A stretch of 64,000 nucleotides of DNA from Pyrrhosoma nymphula (GCA_963573305.1 OY754331.1:12124868-12188867), one strand, 5' to 3'; positions 1 to 13,062 are shown, counted from the stretch's first letter. Notes: generated by a model from the sequence alone, not told the origin. Made by a program: numbers and translations.

Positions 1-401
1 TTTAGAACGTTCAACATTGACCAAGAATTGTTCTTCAAAATTAGCTTTGAAAATGTCTTGCCCTGAGTGTTCAAAAATCATCCCAATCAAATATTCCTCC
101 TCCAATCAAATATGCAAATGAAATCAAATATTGGAATGAAAATAATCTGCTTTTAAAATCAATGAAATCATGTAGGCCACCAATTTTGGTAGATACATGG
201 GTATTCTGTCTGGCATTCATAGCTAGACAGAGAGAGAAAATATTTCCCATTTGGTTCACAGGTGCTCATGGAATCTTTGACTGCCATGAATTAACAACGC
301 TTTAGCTAATGAAATACAGGAATTACTATTTTGTACGATTTAAATTATAAATTTTGATTCTTAAATTATGGTGTAAAGTTTTGGTGAAAAAAAATCAATT
401 T
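1..401. other. AT-rich stretch, nothing recognised
   Basis: I see no coding region, tRNA-like fold or repeat unit here. Short open frames have no recognisable protein motif. Confidence 0.5.
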
Positions 402-786
402 GAATTTTTGCTCAAATTTTGCGAAAGATATTGTAAACGAAATATGCGAGCAACGTAGGCTGTAATTCAAATACGTTTTTCCTCTTCAATATTTATCAAG
501 ATGTCAATTTATCGATTGGCTACATCTATCGTTGAAATGCATTAAGTTTTATCTCTAAAGAAATAATGGCCATGACTGATATTTCATAGCTTTATCATCC
601 CAAAATAGGTCAAAATGAAAAAGAAAAAAAATCGCTTAGTAACGTCTTTTTTTCCTAAGATATAATTAATGATCTGTAGTTACTTCCTTAGTTCAATGCG
701 ACAGGAAATACGTATTTGAATTACAAACTGCGTTGTTCCCAAGTGTCGTGTACAACATCTTGCGCAAAACCTGAGCAAAAACACGC
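402..786. repeat. Element with long terminal inverted repeats (about 80 bp)
   Basis: The left arm (about 406-484) and right arm (about 701-783) are imperfect reverse complements along their full length. They share blocks such as TGTAATTCAAATACG and TTTTTGCTCA. The spacer of about 215 bp has no coding sequence. The layout fits a non-autonomous DNA transposon or foldback element. I found no convincing target-site duplication, so the superfamily is open. Confidence 0.65.
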
Positions 787-1395
787 ACACCATCTTCATA
801 TTACTTCGTCAAACTCCTTATATTAACCCTAGAAACTCTTCTAAACAAGACTTTCATGCCTTTTACTTCGTCCTGGCTGTCAGACGAGTCTCTGTGGCGT
901 TCCATTTTTTACCGTCTCCCGGTGAAGATGCCGTTGGGTTCCAGTTTTTCTTCGCCTGCTTGAGTTCTGGATTCCACTGCAGCTCCAAGCCGCGAGATAC
1001 AAGTGCCTTGCATGGAGTTCCTTTCCTCGGAAGATAAATGAAGATCCTTAATGGGATCTTACAACCCAAGAACCGACACTCGGCTTTTTTAGGATGTTGA
1101 TTTACGGTAACTGGATGAGATGATGACTGAATATCAAGTATTTTAAGTTTTCTTAATATTTTGGAACAATGATCGTAACTATTAAAGGAGATTTGCTGAT
1201 AAAAGCTCTGCACGAATAGTTATTTGGTGAAAATCAATTAAGAGCACAACCAAGTGATAAAAATTTTAATTTCTCTAGATATAGTAAGTGAGGAGTCCCT
1301 TTTGAAAAATTATCAGATATCGGCGAGCTATAACTTGAGAGCAATGGATCGGGCCTTTTCAACACAAAAAAACTGCTACGTCGTTAGCTACTTTT
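787..1395. other. Unassigned stretch
   Basis: A 116-codon minus-strand open frame (863-1213) has no motif I recognise. It is as likely to be chance or a decayed repeat as a gene. Nothing else is visible. Confidence 0.4.
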
Positions 1396-1761
1396 CGTCA
1401 AAAACTGCTACGGGCGTACAGACAGCGTTACACAGATGTTAAACGAATTAGCCTGGGAGCCGTTAGAGACTCGGAGGCTGCGCGCTAGGCTTAGATTACT
1501 TGAGCAATTAAGAATAGATATCTTTAAGAGCGACACGGAGAACATCATATTAGAACCCCACTATATTTCCAGGTCCGACAGAAACGATAAATTAAGAGAG
1601 ATATTTTTCCGAACGGATAGGTATGGGAATTCGTTTTTCCCCCGAACAATAAGGGACTTCAATAAAAGCTAGGCGTAATTTCATTAGAGCGTTTCCTTTT
1701 TATATGTAAACGGCTGGTGTCCTAACACCCCCCGCCACACGCCTATTGAGGCGGCTTGCGG
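1396..1761 (+). pseudogene. 5'-truncated CR1-like retrotransposon copy (RT C-terminus and 3' UTR)
   Basis: The open frame 1436-1672 ends the same way as the RT of the element at 28267-31231. Both contain the block WEPLETRRLRARLRLL and a run ending RTIRDFNK. The homology begins about 1396 inside the RT thumb region and continues through the 3' UTR, including the GC-rich hairpin (CCGCC...GGCGG). It stops at 1761, just before the ATCTAC-type tail would begin. Only the last 80 or so codons remain, so this is a dead copy that cannot make a reverse transcriptase. Its near-identity to the longer element suggests it is young. Truncation at the 5' end is the usual result of incomplete target-primed reverse transcription. 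Confidence 0.88.
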
Positions 1762-2169
1762 TATGAAGACTTGAAGATATAGCTTGTGGTTGAAAATTGG
1801 AAATATTTGATTAATCACCTTATAACACACAATATGTTTAGAAAATACGCATTTTCGCCAAGGAATAAAAGAACGAGATACTTCTTTGAACAATTCAATA
1901 ATATAGCCTTCAATCGAGTGATGAGTGATTACTGTAGAGATGGCTGCAAATTATGCTAATTGGTGCTACTACTCTTCTATACTAATGTTTCTGGTCTAAA
2001 GAATCTTCTTTGAGATTCTTAAGATTATTCACTCATCTTTGTCTGTCAGGCAGTCAGGGTATTTTAGTTCAGCCCAATTCTGCTTTAGAATTGGAAGGAA
2101 GAATTTAGATGGATTAGATTTTTGTATGTCGTATATTTTCAATGTTATGAATTGCCATAAATGTACTTA
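1762..2169. other. Nothing recognised
   Basis: AT-rich sequence between two retrotransposon fragments, with no coding or structural signal that I can support. Confidence 0.4.
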
Positions 2170-2935
2170 GTTCATTTTTATTGAGAGAATGAAGGCCTTT
2201 GGAACGATTGATCATGCTATCTTGTTTCCGTGAGACCACAATTTACAATCAGATGACCGTGGCATACCATTCCATTGTCTCAAAAGTTTTCTAAGTAATA
2301 GAGTTCAATGTGCCAAGGATAAGAATAGGGACAGTGGCTATGAATACATATATGCTTATGTTCTTGGACCAATAAAGTTTCTAATCTATGCCAATGACTT
2401 ATGCAATTATAAATTTCAAGGGTAATTTGTTGCCGGAAAACACCCAGAATATTGCTAATATTTCTAAGTCTTACACAGATAACTTTAGAAAATATTTTTT
2501 GAAACCTGAGAGTTAAGAAAACTTTTAAAAAAATATCTTACTGTGAATTTTTTTAATTTAAATTATAATAAATGTTATATATGATGGCAAACTGCTCTTG
2601 ATATGTTATTAATGTAAAATCTTGCTTGGAAACTTAGTTAAGGTTTTTCTCAATTTTTTATATTTTGGTAGTTGAGTGAGTATTCTCTAAGTTTTTAATA
2701 TTATTTTTGTGACCAGGCGTCGTGTTGTATGATGGTGCCAGGCTACCGTTATTGGATACCTAAAGCTCCAGTATCTATTATTTATGTAGGCTTTAAGTTG
2801 TCCTATTTACCATGGGCCACTTTTCTAATATATATGGCGAAATTGTGACGATATTTAAATTATTCAATGTTTCTTGTTGTAATATCAATATTTGAGCAAT
2901 AAATATTTATTCATTCATTGATGGATATTTAGCAT
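2170..2935 (+). pseudogene. Decayed non-LTR reverse transcriptase fragment with 3' UTR
   Basis: One frame from about 2190 to 2410 reads through RT palm landmarks with a single TGA. These are KAFGTIDHAILF (compare KAFDTIDH of motif A), then FLSNR, then GPIKFLIYANDLC (compare the GPLLFLIYINDLC block after the SGVPQGS loop). The intervening SGVPQGS and downstream FADD motifs are no longer legible. The block ends near 2935 with a polyadenylation-like AATAAATATTTATTCATTCATT context typical of non-LTR 3' ends. It is an old, internally eroded Jockey/CR1-type relic and differs from the 28 kb element. Confidence 0.72.
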
Positions 2936-5110
2936 GGAACTCACAGTCTGTATCCGAAGAACGAGGGGTGAAAGTATTGCTTTGCAGAATTTATTCCTTC
3001 TCATTTTCACTTATCTCCATGATGCACACCTAAGCATGATGATTTGACTAATGGCAGCATATGATACACACTTACCAACTAATGAAAATTATATATTTGA
3101 AGTGATTTTCACGTTTCTGACCGCGTTATACTGTAGTGAATTTGTTGTTTTTCTCATATTATACAACAAGTGAAAGTTTTCTTTCATCTTTAATACTTTC
3201 ATCGAGATCTCTAGTTTTTTGTAAAATTAAAAAGTGAAGTAATTCCTGCGTTTCTCCTAATTTTCTGCCGATAAGAGATACACAGATGATGATAGTGCTC
3301 TAATTTATATTACAAGTTTTATCGGGCTATGAAAGATGATCGTATAAGGTGATGTGTAATCAATTATACAATGCATATAAGCTACAACTCATACTGATAT
3401 TATCTGGAATTGAAGTCCAATACCTTTTTTAAATAAACTTATCATGCATTCTACATAATCTAAACATAAGTATATTATGGGGAAGGAATTACTATGAAAT
3501 TTGGTAAAAATAATTAAATAGGTGTAATGAAAAGATATATAATGGTTAGAAATTGTAACGAAGACAATTCAAGCAGAAAGCACTGGAATGTACAAATCCA
3601 TACCACAATTTGGTAAAAAACTTTCGAGGAGGTTCGTTAGTCTGCGGCGTCTCCGATTTCCCTTGTCTGCTTCAGTCCACCGACACTCGGTTGATATTGA
3701 AAGAGATATACGCTTGGTATTAATAGAGAGGTATGCAATGGCTTTCATGGTTACTCAATAATTGTTAAAATTTAGCGGATGTGGTGTTGGCAAAATATGG
3801 CTAAGAACAATTGAATTTTGTAGGGATACGAGATTATCTCCTCGTCTACAATTTTCTTTTCATATTCTTCCGATAAATTTTAGCAAATATAAATCCCAAT
3901 GGCAAATTCGAGTTTCTAGCATTAAAATTTTTTTTTTCGTAATTTTAAAACATGCAGCAAATGATTACATACATAATACTTAGTTTATATGATACCCGAG
4001 TAAAATTCATTGCACAAATGCTTATTATTATCTGGAAAAATAACTAAAAACATACATAAATCTAAATATAAGTAAGATTTGAGAAATGTTTCCTACTGCT
4101 TGACGTTCTTTTCGTGTTATCCTAATATTAAACCACATATCTTGAAAAAACCTTCCTTATTTTGATCACGGAGGCAACATCTGATACTTTGCTGCGTTGG
4201 TCCACATTAAAAAGCCAGTTATTCATCTCAACGAAAATGTTTGTGACGATTCAGTGGCTTTTTTATTTGGAAAAAGAAAGTGCATGCTTTAACTACATAT
4301 TTAAAAGATTGGTCATAAAAATGTGGCTGATTTCTCAAAACTTAGCGTCAAAAAAGAATGTAATTGTTGGGTAAATTGTTACCATTCCCTACAGATTTTT
4401 TTTACCGAGATCGATTGATTTCTAGCTTTACCATGCAGGGGCACAACTTGGTATATTGCAGGATAAATTCCGAGGATGAAATCTAATTGGGACGTGATAT
4501 TTTTTAGAGGGGAAATCTTGTAATTATCAAATGCGTTTTTCTATTCTAAATCATTTTATTAGGTTACATTTGCGGTGCAGACACTTGCGTCTATGGTATT
4601 ATGTCGTTGTTAAACCTCCTCAAGAGACGTTTCAACCAATTTAGGTAGGCATTCTACCCGCAGGGTAACCGATATTCCATCCCTGACCTCCGAAAGCGCG
4701 ATTATTTTTGCGATTTCGAGCTTTAGTCTCGTGGAAACGGCATAAACCTACTTATGCCGCCTGTAAACCGCAAAGAGCTTATCCTTACTCCGTGTATTCA
4801 AACGATTAATTTAATCTTTTATAAAATACCGTCTATTCCTTACTCTACGCATATTTTTAAGATTAAGGACGAAAATACACAAAATGGTTAGCTAAAAAAG
4901 CGGAAATATATATGGAAAACGACTAAAAAATGATGTTTTATTCTGAGTGGATTTCGTTTCTATGAATTAACCGCCAATGAAGTAGTCTAATGGATATTAT
5001 ATATTTTTTAAAATATCCATTTTTCCGCGGTCCTGCCTACTTGCTTCTTCGTGGTGTTTTGCTCGGGGAGTTTCCACCTGAAGTTGTTTGATATTAAAGA
5101 TATTGATTTT
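2936..5110. other. AT-rich intergenic or intronic stretch
   Basis: No protein motif, tRNA-like fold or repeat unit is recognisable. Two short open frames (3762-3983 and 4162-4374) lack any family signature. Confidence 0.45.
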
Positions 5111-5322
5111 TCAAATGAATGGTATCAGGTGTAACTTTATGGAAAAGTTCCATGATTGAAATGAAATTCTTAGTGAACGCCACATAAATAGGCTTTTTAA
5201 TACGACTTTGGTTTCGTCGCTGAACGACATCACCTGATGATGTCGCTCAGCGACGAAACCAGCGACGAAAATTAAAAAGCCTCTTTATGCGAAATTCACA
5301 AAGTATTTCATTTCAATCAAAT
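5111..5322 (-). mobile_element. Foldback element with hammerhead-like core (copy i)
   Basis: The arms 5154-5231 and 5238-5318 form a hairpin of roughly 80 bp whose apex lies near 5233-5237. The plus-strand arm holds CTGATGA (5234-5240), one extra T, a GTCGC/GCGAC helix and GAAAC. Read on the minus strand, a tail (5117-5152) resembles the tail shared by other foldbacks here. The 6-bp repeat TCAAAT at 5111-5116 and 5317-5322 is a weak candidate target duplication. No coding capacity. Confidence 0.72.
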
Positions 5323-6285
5323 ATGTTGTTTTCGCCGATTGGTCGGGGGTGTTTAGCTTTATATTATAAAGTTTACCGTAATTGTTTATTATGATTAGTT
5401 ATTTAAAGAGTCCGACACTCATTAGCGTTGAGCACACTTTATATAAGACCACAGGTCGCGGAATTGTTGATGTGGGGGGGTGTGTGGTGTTGATGCGGAG
5501 TAATCAATTTCGCATTACGGGCGCCGTGTTTCCATCCACGCTCACCCGTGGTCATCGCTCACGTCGCCAACGCAGGTCCTTCTGCGGAAGCAATCTAAAG
5601 CGATGCAATATCAGAGCCACAGCCTCTCCCCGTAGGTATCTTTCCCCTCGCTATCCCAATGTCCCTGCCCACCCCATTTCTCTCTTTCCCTCAACCCTTC
5701 CCCGCTCCCTCTGCCTCCCCCAACCACACCCCTCCCTCCCAAACCTCCAACACCCACCTCTCGCAACGAGCACCGCTTTCATCAAGTCTCGTCACGATTT
5801 GCCAACAAAACCTCCCTTCTCGTGCGATCCTTAGCGCGGCGTCATCTTCTGCACTCCCACCTCTCCCCCTTCCCCACTCCCTTCCCCCCCTCTCTTCCCC
5901 CCCTTCCCCCCGCACATCACAGATCCCTCTTTCTCCCACTCCCGTTTCGCGAAAACTTTTCTCCTCTCGAACCCTCCTCACTCCCGTTTCCTCCCAACTT
6001 ATTTCCTCCTCTTTCCGCATCCCTCCATTTCTTCCACTCTTCCGGTTTTTATTCCGATCGCCACTTCCGCCTTATTTCGGGAAACGGCTCAACTCCGCAA
6101 AAGTCTCATATTTTTCGTTCCATTTTGACCAACTTCGTTCGGCTGCAGTATTCCTTTTCTCCTCGTTTCTCGAACCATTCCCTTGTTCGTAATTTCCGAT
6201 TGGCTAATAAGCTCACAATTCTGTCTCCTCATTCCCGTATAATGTTGTCAGAATCACACACGTACTACTTATGACTTTCAATGTG
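5323..6285. other. CpG-rich, pyrimidine-biased patch (about 5500-6180)
   Basis: The plus strand is dominated by C and T runs with many CpG dinucleotides, flanked by AT-rich DNA. Overlapping open frames in several phases reflect the lack of stop codons in such sequence, not genes. It could be a regulatory island or promoter, but no start site or motif can be assigned. Confidence 0.45.
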
Positions 6286-6390
6286 GAAGAGGTTGGCTGG
6301 GCATCTTAACCGATTATTCGTGAACTGTTTGAAATGCCGAAGGGTATGGGTTCAAATCATAGTCCAGGTGAATTATTTTATAACTGTGAA
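6286..6390 (+). repeat. tRNA-like segment, possible SINE head
   Basis: A B-box-like GGGTTCAAATC lies within a small T-arm (TATG/CATA closing the loop), near 6345-6370. A weaker A-box-like TGGCTGGGCATC lies about 55 bp upstream. A full cloverleaf cannot be drawn, so a tRNA-derived SINE head is more likely than a working tRNA gene. Confidence 0.35.
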
Positions 6391-8960
6391 TGTCACACTC
6401 TGCGTATCTACTGTCCATTTAAGGTTGAGTGCCAATAATTTGGCACGCTGAGCTTTGATTTATGGTACAATTTATTTCCGAACCATATTTTGAAATTAAT
6501 TGTTTAAATTGCTGAGTTTTTTGGAAGATGATTTGAACCTTAAATGTTTTCACACAAATTGATATAAGCTAAGCCAATAAAATATTATATTAGTTAATCC
6601 CTTGACTGAATAGGAAAAAGTATGCGTACCACAATACCCTGAAAAGTTAAAACGTAATTAGTATCCCGATATGGGAATACTTTGATCTTTGAATTATTTG
6701 ATCTAAGCATTTTAAGCTAGATTAGCGGTGTTAAGAATGTTTAAATTAAATCTGACATAATGATGCCTATTTTTTTCACTATTGGCATGTAATTCTTATT
6801 CATTAACTTAGAATTATAACGAAGAGTAGTAAGTCATTGGAATTATCTTAATAATCGAAAAAAGAATCGATGCCACAATTTAAAAGAATTATTCTAAATT
6901 TCAAGCGCTAGAAAATTTCAAGTGGCGGAGTATTCATGGAAATCTATTCAGAATTTAAATTGGGATTCCATCAAGGAAAGCCTTCTGTAGAAGTATGAGC
7001 CTAGATCTAAATGAACTCTCATCTACAGTTTGTTCGAAGAAGTAGCAGAGCTGAGAAGTAGCGCCAGTGAAGTCTTTGGATTTTGTTGAAGTAATTTCTA
7101 TCCCTTTATATTTTTTTTATTTGCTTCACAATAAAACTTCGCTCATGTTCACTGAAAGTTAAAGAAAATTCACAAATTGGTAAGATATGCACGTATTTAA
7201 GGGATCTGCCCCAAGTTTCTTTAACGAAACATTACGTAGTACAAGCTCATTATGAAATTAAAAATTTCACCCTTGCAATTGAATAATTTTTTTGTGCCGC
7301 AAATTTTCTAAAAATCATACAATTTAACTGTAACAAAAGATGTACAAATGATACATGTACGAAAATTTGATAATCTTTTCGGTATTTTTGATTCCATATA
7401 CTAGAAGAGCTTTTTAATTTTGAATGTATAAATTTGTTTTAATATGAGCATATAATCTTCAATGTCCTATCAGAATTTGAATACTAAATATTTTATAAAC
7501 CCTTTGTAAAGCTATGCTTTGAATTGAAAAAATGCATGGAGTGTCACATGAAGGTATACATTCCCCATATCTTTAAAAGAATGTAAAATATGTGGAAGGA
7601 AATACATTTAATTTGTTGTTCGTGGTGTTTTTAGAACTATATGGATGGCAGCGGTAGTGCTTGAATTTGTCAGAGATGGCGATAACTATTAAGTTATCGG
7701 CCACGCTGGATACAAGAAGAACAGAAACATTTGTTTTGAATGAGAAAATGACTGGTAGTACTTTTCATCCAACTCAGCCTAGAGTTAGAAACATTTTGGC
7801 ACTTTTTGTCAATATTTGTTTAGTTGGGATCACGATGGTGGACATTACGGGATTATTTTTGACGCTACATCAAAAATTATTCTAGCTCAAGAAGTTTAGA
7901 ATATCAGGGTGCTTGGAGAAAAATGACAATGCTGTAAATTTCCTTTTTATACGCGATCTTTTCAGATGCATTAGGTTTTTATGCATATTATAACATCGTG
8001 CATTGATTTAGTACTCTCATTTGATATGCCACCATGTACTTCATACTTGCCTCGAAAGGATTCTAAAACTCAATGATATTCCATGAAAAATGAGTTAATG
8101 TATTTAAAAGTAAATATTAAATTTATAGCAATTGTATTCCTGCGGGATTCTGTTTAAGTTCTCAGCGGTTTGTTCAACGAATTTCACTCAAAAACCGGAA
8201 GGTATCTGCTCAGGCAAGCATGCTTCTGATTAGTTTCTATTAGAGATCTAGAAGGATGAGGCCAATGGAACCGGGCCTCGGTCATAATCTCTTTAATTCG
8301 GTTTATATTTCATTAATACTCTTCATCTACTGAATTATTCACTTTCGCCTTATTACATCACTTATCTAGAATTTAGATCGTTTACGACTCCTGCCATTGC
8401 TTTTAACTACTCACAAGCATGTATCCGAGTCTTCCTAATAGTGCTATTAATTTGATTAGCCTTCTTATTTCCTTGTTTGCTGTAATATTGTACCATAAGT
8501 CGCATCCATTCCATATATGAGGAAAGATCCCCCATCTATTTGGTGGTAGGACTAGCGTATTCTATGACCTTAGGATCATACCTTGTTAAATGTAACTAAT
8601 AAAATAGGTATGATGTGCAGCACGGTTACTAATCGAAGCATCGCAAGTTCGAGGAATAGATATCATATACATTTGAATGAATCTGGTATTCGACTCCGGA
8701 GAATTGTCGCTGGGTTTTAATTTGCTGATTTAATTCGTCGGAGTTTATTTTGATGCATATACTGAGGCCATTCAAAAATACTGTGCATATGTTAGGCACC
8801 GAAAATTGATACTCCTCCTAGAATGGAGGCAGCAAAATGAAAATTGAATAGCAACATCGCCTTCACGGATGACGCTCTTCTCTCTGTATTGAAATAAATG
8901 GTAGCCTTGATACATTAGATGAAGATTCGTTATCGGGTTATTTCAATCAGGCCTACGATT
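6391..8960. other. AT-rich stretch, nothing recognised
   Basis: No coding motif or repeat was recognised. The short frame 7661-7885 has no family signature. Confidence 0.45.
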
Positions 8961-9620
8961 CGTAGGAATTTAGGGAGAAGTTGTCCTCTCCTTCCCTCGT
9001 CCATAACTTCCCATCTCACTTCCACCTCCACCATCTCCCCAAATAGAGGAGGGAGGAGGGGGCGGGGGTGCGGCTCGTTCGTCTGGGTTGGGTGGCGTGG
9101 AGCGGAGGAGAGAGCAGCAGCGTCGACGTCGCATAAAGTAGAGAGAGAGACGAGGAGCGCTCTTCTTGGAATTCAGCGCCGCTTCCGCCATTTTGACCCC
9201 CTCCCCCCCATCCACCACCCACCTCCCCAAATGCCTACCCCCAACGTATTTCATTTATTTAGTTTGTTTCTTTTTTTTATATTCCCAGTCCCTCCTCGGA
9301 GGATCTCGTGACCCTGCCAGGGAAAGAGAGGAGGCTGATTTCTGGGGTGGAGAGCGCGACGCCCTCTTATTATGACGGAGCGACGGGGGGTGGGGTTGGA
9401 GAGGGCTTGCGTCTTCTTTCCTTCTCTCACCCTCTTCCCCGCCTAGCGCCCCACCCCCTCCCCGTTCCCCAGGGCAACTCGCTTCACCCCTTAGTCCCCC
9501 CCCCCCTCCCCCCACTTCCCCCTTTTACCTCCCCCCCCCCTATCGCGCCCCCTGGCGTCGCCGATCCGAAGTGCCCTCACGCACTCAAGTCACGCATAAT
9601 ACCCATTCACACACCGCGCC
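8961..9620. other. CpG-rich, strand-asymmetric low-complexity patch
   Basis: Long C and G homopolymer runs alternate with GA-rich and CT-rich tracts, with dense CpG. All open frames here are compositional. The patch resembles the ones near 5.6, 20.6, 39 and 48 kb. Confidence 0.45.
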
Positions 9621-9739
9621 CCAACATGCAGACGGACCTCGAAATTGGTGTTTGCACACATTTGTATAGGTATTTAAAGGACTTTACTTTTAATAAATTT
9701 GTCTTACAGCTAAATGTTTTGTTCTGGGTAACCTTTGGA

Positions 9740-10045
9740 TAAGATCTACGATTTATAAATGAAAAGGAAAACTTTGTTATATTCCATCAATTTCTTTTCC
9801 GGTAGTACTAGTTTCGACGCAGCTGCGTCATCTTCAGGTACAAAGAGTAAAAGCAAAAACATGATCCATGGTATAAATGGATGGTATATATGGATCATTG
9901 TTTTTGCTTTTACTCTTTGTACCTGAAGATGACGCCGCTGCGTCGAAACTAGTTGTACCGGAAAAGAAATTGATGCAATATATCAAAGTTTCCCTTTTCA
10001 TTTATTAAATGAACTTTCACAAGGTTGAGCCTGAGACGATGGAGA
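9740..10045. mobile_element. Large foldback element with two hammerhead-like cores (copy ii)
   Basis: The arms 9752-9871 and 9889-10008 are reverse complements over about 120 bp with few mismatches. Both carry CTGAAGA, an extra T, a GACGC/GCGTC helix and GAAAC. On the plus strand these occupy 9923-9949; on the minus strand they occupy 9837 down to 9811. Tail-like sequence (TTAYCCAAAGGTTACCC on one side, TTTCACAAGGTTGAGCC on the other) flanks both arms, so the inverted repeat includes the tail. No target duplication was found. Confidence 0.75.
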
Positions 10046-11879
10046 TAATTATGAACTACAATTTAATTGTAATGTTTACAATTATTAGCAAGAAAGTAAA
10101 GAAGATGCAGTAACTTTGATTTAAACTTGCCCTAACTTACTCAATTTTCAGGAAAATTTCATAAAAAATGGGTCATATATATATCTTTTTTTTCAGATAA
10201 TTTAAAAAGCGGTGTTAATGTTTAAGTAAAACACTATGAATAGCTTTTCAAGTTGCATTTTAAATCTATTACAATTTTAAATTGAGTTCAACGGTCATGT
10301 TCCCCATGAATATTCCTAATTTACGAATAACCTTTTGGTCGTCATTTTTTTAACCGCATACATTTGAAACTTAAACAAGAAAATCGGAATTATATGTCTC
10401 GAAGGTTTGTGCTGTTAACGTGTATGTCTGGTGCGTCAGCGGCAGTTCTCCCCTTGAAGACGGATCAATCGCCGGGGAAAATTATAAGTTTGTTCCATCC
10501 TCACAATCCTCCATGTTTTGCTTCCATAGAATACTCAGCTGTCGGTTTCTCCTTTTCTTCCACCCACCATTCATGGCCTTTCTCCATCTTGATGCTTTGC
10601 TTTTCGTCCCTTAATTCCTTCACCCAACGAATTCAGTCGCGGCTTTAAGGGAATAAAAATCCCACTCCGCTCTCCCGTCTCCGTTTCTTTTCCTTCTTCT
10701 TTTCTTTTTTACTCAACGCCTCTCAGCTTCCCATCTGGAGTTGCTGCAGTGGCCCTTGTGAGCATTCAACAATCCGTAGCCTAGTTCCATTTCCCCACAG
10801 AGCTTCAATCGCTTCTGCCGTCCTTGCTATTCGCTCGCATTCTGTTTAGACTTTATTTTTTCGCCTCCCTTTAGTGCTACAGCCCATCTCCAATTTGAAG
10901 TTTCTCACTTAAGGGTTGGATTTTATCTGGTGAAACCCAACGTTCTGAAATGCAGAAAAAGTTTTTTTTTTCGTTTTCACCATGGACCAAGAAGTGATTG
11001 CAAGGATGATTAAACTATCTTACTCTTCTGTCAGGTTTTTGTTCGGGCACTCGAAAAACAAGCTGAAAATTCAACTAGACGGGCAGTAAATGAAGAAAAA
11101 AGAATTATATTTAAATTAAAAAATTTGAGTCAGCGGTAAAAGTTGAAAGTTACGAGGTGTAGGATACAATACGAGTTTGCAACGTGTCTTCCTTCAGTGT
11201 AGCTGGAGAGTGTGACATAACTTCTGTGACTGGCCATTTTTTGTTATATATTGTTTGATTAGCGTGTATAAAATCCATGTCATTTGCTCTCAGTTCAACA
11301 GCAGGCTAATGCTTTGTCGTGGAAGGTACACATACGGTGGCACTTATTTTTAGGAATTGAGAAAAGTAATGTTTTCCACCTCTAAAATTTCCTCGCTGTA
11401 GAGTGTTAATTAACGTGTTAAAGTTTTGTCGCTCTTAGTTATGGGAAACCCGTGCCCCAGGGGCCCGAAATACTTTAAAACTAAATATGCGGTTTTATTG
11501 GGGGGCGGGGGGGGGGGGGGGTGACAAAGCGCTCTACCTATGCTCAAAGCAACTGTAAAGCTCTTTAGGGCCAACATTTCGTCGGTATTTATGTATCTTT
11601 TTTCGTTGCTGAGATAACGTCCCGCGCAGTTCAAGCCGATATGTTCTGGAAAACATTTAGTAATATTCACGTATTCACAACTATGTATAGGAGATGCTTT
11701 GCACGGTGTCATTCTTATTCGATTCACTGTTCAATTTCAAATTATAGAGCGTCATTTTCGACGCGCTTTCATAAAAACGCTGTTTGGAACATTCCGAAAA
11801 AGCACAACTTGGTGAAATACCTTGGTGAAATAAGAAATCAGTGGGGATTTATGGGGTAGTAGAGTGTGTTGAAAAAGCA
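10046..11879. other. Unassigned stretch with a G homopolymer
   Basis: Mostly AT-rich, with a CT-rich part near 10650-10730 and a G-rich run at about 11499-11521. No gene is recognised. Confidence 0.4.
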
Positions 11880-11905
11880 TTTCAGAAACCATATGGTTTC
11901 TGAAA
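11880..11905. repeat. Perfect 26-bp palindrome
   Basis: The sequence reads TTTCAGAAACC, then AT at the centre side, then its exact reverse complement, with no spacer. It could be the remnant of a foldback or chance. No protein-binding role can be assigned. Confidence 0.6.
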
Positions 11906-12375
11906 GGCGAGGTTTGATATCAAAGGCGAGAGTTAATTTACGTACGCTATAAGATAACCATTTTAGTCAGTTGAGGCTTCTTGGAACACTTTTGAAAATA
12001 TTTATTGGCATGGGATTTGAGACCCGGACCTGTAGCCTGAATTTATTTTCCAAGTATTTGTGAAAATAAAAAAAACGCTTACTGTTGAATAAAAAATCAT
12101 CGAAAATACGATTTGTAGAAAAGGTAATGAAAACTTATAATCTAATTTTTGTTTTGGATTCACTCAATTTACATATTGTGGAACTTCAGATTTTAAATTA
12201 ATCAGCTGAAATGCGTCTCTTATCTGAATTTTGCGCGTTGGGCATTTTAATTGATCGTAGAAGAGGAGTGATAATGTGTTCCACTCTATGTGATTGAAGC
12301 TGAAATACCTTCAAGGTGCGACTTTGATTATTCAAGATTCTCAAATGACAAGCCATGTACTAGTCTCATTTCAGT

Positions 12376-12440
12376 GTGCATACAAAATTCGAAGGTGCAT
12401 AGGTGCATACAAAACTCAAAGGTGCATACAAAATTCGAAG
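12376..12440. repeat. Short tandem array, three 19-bp units
   Basis: Units at 12376-12394, 12403-12421 and 12422-12440 read GTGCATACAAAAYTCRAAG. The first and third are identical. Confidence 0.8.
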
Positions 12441-13062
12441 CATTAACTTTCCCAGATCTTTTGCGGTGACTCTTTGAAGTGTGTCATCATTTAAACCTGA
12501 CTCCCTACCGTTTTTACCTTTTTTCCATTTAGCCATTGAAGTGAACGAATTAAATCTATGTGGAGGTAAAACCTCTGGTGATGTACTCTATCCCTCAAGC
12601 GCAATATTTAGTTGGACTCCTCATGCTCGGATACCATTTAATGAAAGGGGAATATTGCGGTCAAAGGTGACCTAGTGGCTCTTTTCAACCGACCTGCTAA
12701 GTGACAAGTATGAAAGGGACCAGACAACACAGGAGAGAAGACAAGGCCTATTATATCGTTTGAAGCTCGACGTTGGATCCTGAAGATACGGTTGGACTGT
12801 GTTGGTTAACGAATGAGGAATCATTTCAAAGGGCTGAGGCGACGAAGAGCATTTATGAGAATTTAAAAAAGAGCAAGGCTTGCTAGTAATGAGACACATG
12901 CATGGGAGCGACAGAGGGAAATACGGAGGGGGTAATTCACGGTGTAAGGCCTCAATTCGATTTGTGATTTAAAAATTGGAATGCGAGTACATTTTATCAT
13001 TTATTTAAGAGGAGAAGCGAGAGAAGTGGAGAACTGTTGCTAATCATGCGACGTGCGCCTAT
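12441..13062. other. Nothing recognised
   Basis: Two short open frames (12481-12675 and 12672-12899) lack recognisable motifs. Confidence 0.4.

Noticed and set aside
863..1213. 116-codon minus-strand frame
   Set aside because: Complete-looking but without any family motif or neighbouring gene structure; kept only as a note.
5382..6274. Overlapping long open frames on both strands
   Set aside because: They lie in CT-rich, stop-poor DNA and their products are Pro/Ser/Leu low complexity without domains.
12376..12440. CRISPR-like array
   Set aside because: Three short, nearly contiguous units without uniform spacers in a eukaryotic sequence; a plain tandem repeat.
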